Origin: Ooceraea biroi
Taxonomy: Eukaryota > Arthropoda > Insecta > Hymenoptera > Formicidae
Reading direction: 5' to 3'
DNA length: 64,000 bases
NCBI RefSeq assembly: GCF_003672135.1
Contig: NC_039514.1
Location: 3,348,001-3,412,000 of the forward strand
Each line of letters begins with the position of its first letter. The stretch's first letter is position 1. The position numbers were made by a program, and so were the translations under genes. Shown here one piece after another: positions 58,742 through 64,000 of this stretch. The notes beneath the pieces were generated by a model. That model had not been told where the DNA came from and did not search any database. It saw nothing but the letters and a program-made list of their open reading frames with translations.

Positions 58742-60852
58742 GAGCGGCGACGATCGTGTCGCGTCGTCTCGCGTCGGGAGGAACCGAAAGCACGCTCCGC
58801 TCTTCCACCTCCTATCCGCCCGCGCCGTCAGCTGCACCTGCCGCGCGCCGCCACCCGCTGGCCGCTCTCGCCACTTGGGACGTAGCCGCTGACGACGACG
58901 GGTCTCGCCGCCGCCGCTCCCAGCTGAGTCGCTGCGTCGAGCGGCAGAATGTTGCATCGCTCGCGATTTCACGATAACGATCATAGAATTTATCTTCACT
59001 CATCGCCCAGAATTAGTTGTACTGACAACCTTGATTAATTAAACCGGATCAGTGGTTTCCTGCCCCTCCTCGGATCACACTGCCCTAGTTTCATGCGAGA
59101 CCTCATAGAGTCGTTAATATCCTGTATCCTTACTTCACGTTCAAATATTAGGCATAAGAGACATTACAGCATAAATTGTTGAATTATTTTTAAAAGTTTG
59201 TAATCGCACGAAATAGACTATCGCAATGATGTTTTCGATAAGAAAGGACAATTTATTATCATAAAAACAATTCAGTTTGATTTAATTTCACAAACATATA
59301 ACGGAGTATGAAAAAGCCAGTGATCCATCGATCGCCGTGATATTATCGACTCTTTACGGACTTCTCCCATGGACACGCAGGAATCAAAGTACCTTAGCAG
59401 TTTGTTTCCAACCGTTGCCCATGAATGCCCCTTTCCTTCCATTCTGCGCACCTCGCTTCGTAGATCGCATCGACTCGCGCGCGGATTCTTTTTTTCTTTC
59501 CTCGTCTTTCTCCTATCTTTCTCGTTTCTTCCTTGCATCGTTTTACCTCCTCCTCCGCTCCCCTTGCCCGCAATGCTCGGTCGCTCGTCGCTCGGTAGCG
59601 AACTCGTGCGAATTCGGCCTAATCGGACCGTCTCGTCTGTCGGGCGAGAACGCACGAGCGCCACGCGCGATGCCGCAAGCTCTCCTTAACCGTGGGCGTG
59701 ATTGGCCGACTGAACAATGAAGCAAACGGTGGGGCAACGGCGCGCGAGAGAGCAGCGATGGGGAAGAGGGGAAGCTGAGATCTTCGCGGGCGAAGGCCAG
59801 CGAAATTCATTGCGGATAATATACGTTACCACGTATTAATCTGTTTATCCGGCAGGGAGTTTTGGCACGCAGTACGGAATAGGTTTAACGCGGGGCGAGA
59901 GAACTCGCCCCAACGCCAACGAAGGGAAGAGGTGGCATCCTTTGTGTATTTACAGAAACCTTGAAATACAACGTCATTGTAAAGACAGCACGTCGCATAA
60001 ATGCATATTTGCGCGATGACTCATACTTTTCGAAATTCTAATTCTCTCGAAATTGTTACAAGGATCGAGATAAGATAAATTAGCAACGCGCGCTTTTGTG
60101 CAACAAAATATGCTACTTGTAGCAGCAGGTCCGTCGTAACTAATTGTGATGCAAATATAGCCCTGGTTATGGTTGGCAACGCTGGTGCGAACGAATTTGC
60201 GGATCGTTTCTCGCGAACCTTGTCCTGCTCTCGCGTCGTGTTATAGTCCTGCGAGAACACACGAGAGCTGCCGAGTTCCTCCGATTACAGGACGCGGTTG
60301 GCCGAGGAGGGTGAAGGGCACTGTCCCGATGCTACACCCCTGGTAGGGTGACCTCCGTTTGTTCCCCGTTCCGCGCTTCGAAGAAACTCGATAGCTGGAC
60401 AACTCGGCAGCTCTCGCTTTTCTTGATCGAAAAGACGCGAGCCTCGAGACCGTACATCGACGCTCGTGCTTTGAACTAGATTCTGTGGACTGAACATTAC
60501 TCTTGATGACTCGAATAAAATTTAGTTTTCTACAGAGTCTTATGTCAGTTGCTGCGCCATCGATGAAAACTTGTATTGATTATAGATCAGAATATTTATT
60601 ATTTTCAAAATCTCAAAATTTTAAAAAGATAAAATATTTCCTGAAAATGTGGACTTACGAGAGAAAACTCTACAATTCAACGGCTCGATATCGAAAATCG
60701 GGCAATGAAACATATATACTGTTATCGATTTGTAATCGATATTTTCTAAAAGAGTAGTAATGTCCCGTAGAATTCTCGTGTTCCTCGAAATGTATATCCC
60801 ACGAAGGTGCTGCGTGACCCATGGTCTTGCAAACGAGGGAGATTCATGAACG

Positions 60853-60902
60853 AGCAAGCAAAGCAGGCAGGCAGGCAGGTAGGCAAGCCAGCTAGCAAGC
60901 AA
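60853..60902. repeat. GCAA/GCAG tetranucleotide array
   Basis: Units of GCAA and GCAG with a few variants (GTAG, GCTA). Length polymorphism is likely. Confidence 0.8.
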
Positions 60903-62389
60903 GTCGGTGTATGTCCCCCGTATTGATCCTTTCGATAGTAAGTGAGCACCACGCGCATTGTATGGAAGGTTTCTACATACCTACCAAGCCTCGTGGACGC
61001 CGAATACACACAGGCATCGTAGAAACGACGAGCGAACTCTCGGAGTCCTCCTGTCCGAGGAATCTCTCTCTCTTTCCCGCCGTGAACGTGGTTGGTGTTT
61101 TTCCAGCCTTCCCCGATGATTGTTATGGCGGACTGTCCGTTCTCGGAACTTCGAAACTGGTATCGTTTCTTCGCTACTCACAGACTTTTTATGAATCGTC
61201 GCGCATTCTTCCGTGGCGCAATGCCTTTGCTCGTCCATCGACTCTGTCTCGCAGAAATTTTATACATCGAGAGTTCAGCTGCTCGAAAAACAGCGATAAG
61301 AGAGAGCTCTTAAGGTATAATTTCACGTGTCGCTAACAATAAAACAAGCGATTAGAATTGTCGATATATTTGCCGCTCGTGATCTGGCAATTACAATTTT
61401 GTAATTCGAACCGATGCAATTACAAAGCGTTACCGTTCAAACGCCGTGAAACGCTGATGCACTGTGACAAGCGACTGCAAGTGAAAATGCTGCCGTGATC
61501 GTTTTGCAGTGCAACCTTGACCGTGTTGATCGTGTAATCTTGCAGAACCAAGAATTGTAATAAAACAAATCTTCGAGTTAAACACAAACGTTCCTCAGCA
61601 CTGACTCTGACAAATGTCTGCTCACGCAGTTGCGATGCAACACTTTTGTAGCAAGTCCTCCAGTTGCGTTGATAACGTGCGAAAATAATTCATAAGTTAA
61701 TATTCAGTGGTGCAATCCAAACGTTTTTTCTAAATAATATCTTTTTGACTTCTTATTACAATAACAACGGCATGTATTATTACAGAAACGGCAAAAACGA
61801 AATTATAATATTTCGAAATTCTATTTCCCCTTCTCGAATCATAATTTAATACCCAATTATAATATTTCTTTTTTCTAGAAGTCGTAACAACAATACATTA
61901 ATAATACTGACAGTACTAATAAAACACTAAAAATGCGAAACCTCTAGCACAACTTTCAATTTTGTCGTCCCTATCCTTTTTCATGTACAAAGTTACCGCG
62001 ACAAAAGTCGTCATGTGATCCTTTTTGTCGCTCAAACGATCGGTTTCAGCGGCTCGTGAAAATGCAACCTTAGGCGTGCTTGTTATAATCCGACATGTTC
62101 AGTCAATGTATAACGGACGGCAAATAACGCCATATTAGTTTCCATTGAGGGAACAATCGCTTTTGCGTGAACTAATGATTCAAATCAAATACTAGTTATG
62201 TCTCACTGAACCTAGCATAACTCTTCTCTTCTCGATCAGAGAATGATGATTATTAATTTTATCGTGCCGCACAATAGCTACAGATTTGTCTTGTTAGATA
62301 CATCCGTAGATCCCGAATCTTCCAGATTCCCGTGTGTGTACGTTAGAGGGTTAATCAGTTAGAAATTCTCGGAACGGAGAGCGAAGTGG

Positions 62390-62490
62390 CGGCCAATGAG
62401 CGGCCGATGGCCGCGAGGCGGCGGACGGCGAAGCGGCCGACGGCGCGAGGCGGCTGACGGCGAAAAGCGGCCGACGGCGAGGTGGACGGA
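62390..62490. repeat. GC-rich minisatellite
   Basis: About six imperfect copies of a 13-18-base unit built on GCGGCCGACGGCGA, with variants such as GGCGGCTGACGGCGA, in otherwise mixed sequence. Confidence 0.7.
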
Positions 62491-64000
62491 TGGAGCATTC
62501 GAGAGATGTGCACCGGGCGATGCAACGCGGTAACGGGAGACGCCCAGAGAGCTAGCAATCTGCATTACCGTCCGCTTTTACCGCCACATTGAACTTCTTT
62601 CGCCGACTGCTGATATATCGATGCTTATAGTAGAACGATGCAAACAAGAGGGGGAGGGGAGGAGGAGGGAAATACTTGTCGCCCTCTCGTCCCGTTCCGT
62701 TCGCGATCGTGTGCTCTCCCGTCCTTGTTCGCCTGGACTCCCGGTCGTTTCGTGCGTCGCGAGAAGTACGGTAGATGGAAATGCTTATCGAACTATCAAT
62801 GTACTGGCTTTTCGATATTGTGCGACTCACAATACTAGGATAACGTTACGTGTTATCAGCTCGAAGAGCGCATACTACGAATTTCAAACACGCTGAAAAT
62901 AGCCGAACTCGCATTGCCGAACAGATAGCAAGCGTCTGTCTCTGACTGATCAGGCGTGGTTCAGTAACATTTGCAGTAGACTTTGGTACATTTCCGATCG
63001 TGATATTCCGCTCGGATGTAACTAAAGTTGCTGAAACAATAAGGATAGTTATTTGTCGAGACGTCGAAGATAAAGAAATTTATGTATAAAGGAAAAATCG
63101 AATTGTAAGAAGAACTCTATGTATCAAATGGCTTTAAGACGTGATTGAGGAAAGTTCTTTAAGTACTCATTAAAGTATACATTAAATCTGCGGAAGTACA
63201 CGGTGTCTGAAACATCTGTATATTTGCTATAAAAACAATAAGCAATTATTTTAATTATTTTACAAAATAAACACGCATCTCAGTTACTGAAATATTATCT
63301 GAATGAAGTAGTTTGAACAAGATACCTGCAAGGCGCAAAGAGTTTTATCGCATGAAATCGGCATTCTTTTACCGATTGTCAATTGACGCGAATTCACTTA
63401 AAACTTACGTCGTCGCTATATCTTATTAATTTTTATCTGAATGTTTTGAGGAAGTCTAGAGATTGCATTTCCGTTTTCCATAAGAAAACAGGTCGAGCTA
63501 TATAGGAATTTATAGAATCACTAATTTGCAGTGTCCAGGACGTTGTAATCAAGAACCAAACCTAGATAAAAAATTTATAGCGTCGACAAGGATAGATAAA
63601 ACAAATTTACATGATTGTATTTCGTATTACATACTTACGGCTATTTTAGTCGCAGTTAACGTACAATTTCAGTGAGAGACGTGCCGTCAATATTTTACAA
63701 CTCAATTGGCATTCAGTTAGCATTCTAATTCGAGAGGACGAATCGGGAAGCCATTACATATTTCACGAGTCTTCGATGGTAATAACGTCGGACTATGATG
63801 GGGATGTTTCGGCATTACATCAGTGTGAATATGCAGATGTCATTAGCTTATGACTTTAATAATGATTAATTACATGAATCAGGTCAAGGATTGTTTTTGT
63901 AGTAAGACTTCTTTTTTTGAAAACAAACGTGTCTAGATTCAAATCTTTTTTTGGGGATCCGAAAACTGAATTTTTTTAAGTCGTTGGAATTAATCACCAC

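Larger units (their letters stand above)
51109..64000. other. Probable long tlk intron, no exon supported
   Basis: Almost 13 kb of mixed composition lies downstream of the first coding exon. There are several CpG-rich islands (52.2-52.7, 58.6-59.0, 59.4-59.8 and 62.4-62.8 kb) that could be alternative promoters or enhancers. ORFs of 130-213 codons occur in these islands but show no domain, splice structure or protein-like composition. A (CT)n run, a GCAG-type array and a GC-rich minisatellite are listed separately. Confidence 0.5.

Noticed and set aside
58293..58808. 171-codon minus-strand ORF
   Set aside because: Random-looking composition, crossing a candidate promoter on the other strand, with no recognised motif.
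60853..60902. Possible CRISPR-like or phage-type repeat array
   Set aside because: It is a tetranucleotide microsatellite without spacers, in a eukaryotic nuclear genome.

Overview
The window is nuclear DNA from an insect, most likely a hymenopteran such as an ant or bee. The signs are compact genes split by GT-AG introns, many of them 60-150 bases. Intergenic DNA is very AT-rich. CpG-dense blocks sit at promoters, with no general CpG loss. Decayed mariner-, piggyBac- and RTE-like remnants are present, and the proteins look insect-like. The species call is inference; no marker in the window fixes it.

Layout. 1-577 (-) is a PHOSPHO-family HAD phosphatase, cut by the left edge. 1.1-1.9 kb holds an orphan 44-codon ORF and two foldback elements. 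2.2-4.4 kb (-) is the checkpoint clamp loader RAD17. 6.2-9.8 kb (-) is NADPH-cytochrome P450 reductase, with a probable non-coding first exon near 13.3 kb. 15.8-16.1 kb (+) is a small charged protein of unknown function. 18.5-20.4 kb (-) is a Rab34/36-like GTPase whose introns hold a foldback repeat and an RTE-like fragment. 21.2-22.8 kb (+) is RpL23A. 22.9-23.1 kb is a TTAA-flanked piggyBac-like miniature element. 23.7-27.0 kb (+) is the WASH-complex subunit SWIP (WASHC4). 28.6-29.5 kb (-) is CUEDC1. 30.3-36.5 kb (+) is the hnRNP Squid. 37.2-40.0 kb (+) is AVL9. 41.7-42.7 kb is a dead mariner. 43.8-45.4 kb is a CpG-rich promoter and 5' leader. The first coding exon of Tousled-like kinase lies at 51.0 kb (+). 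The remaining 13 kb has no exon I can support and is probably one long tlk intron.

Exon models were built by hand from splice sites, phase and family similarity. Seven multi-exon genes (Cpr, Rab34-like, RpL23A, SWIP, CUEDC1, sqd, AVL9) close in phase from start to stop at every intron I placed. Two places do not fit: a 34-base pseudo-intron in RAD17 and a coding frame break in Cpr. Both look like small deletions, either in the assembly or in the genome.

The genes do not form one pathway. Rab34-like, SWIP, AVL9 and possibly CUEDC1 relate to membrane traffic or ubiquitin, but nothing in the sequence shows this is more than ordinary neighbourhood. I found no new multi-gene system. The points most worth following are the alternative C-termini of Squid, the Cpr frame break, the paired foldback copies at 1.7 and 35.9 kb, and the isolated first-exon and promoter signals at 18.3 and 58.7 kb.
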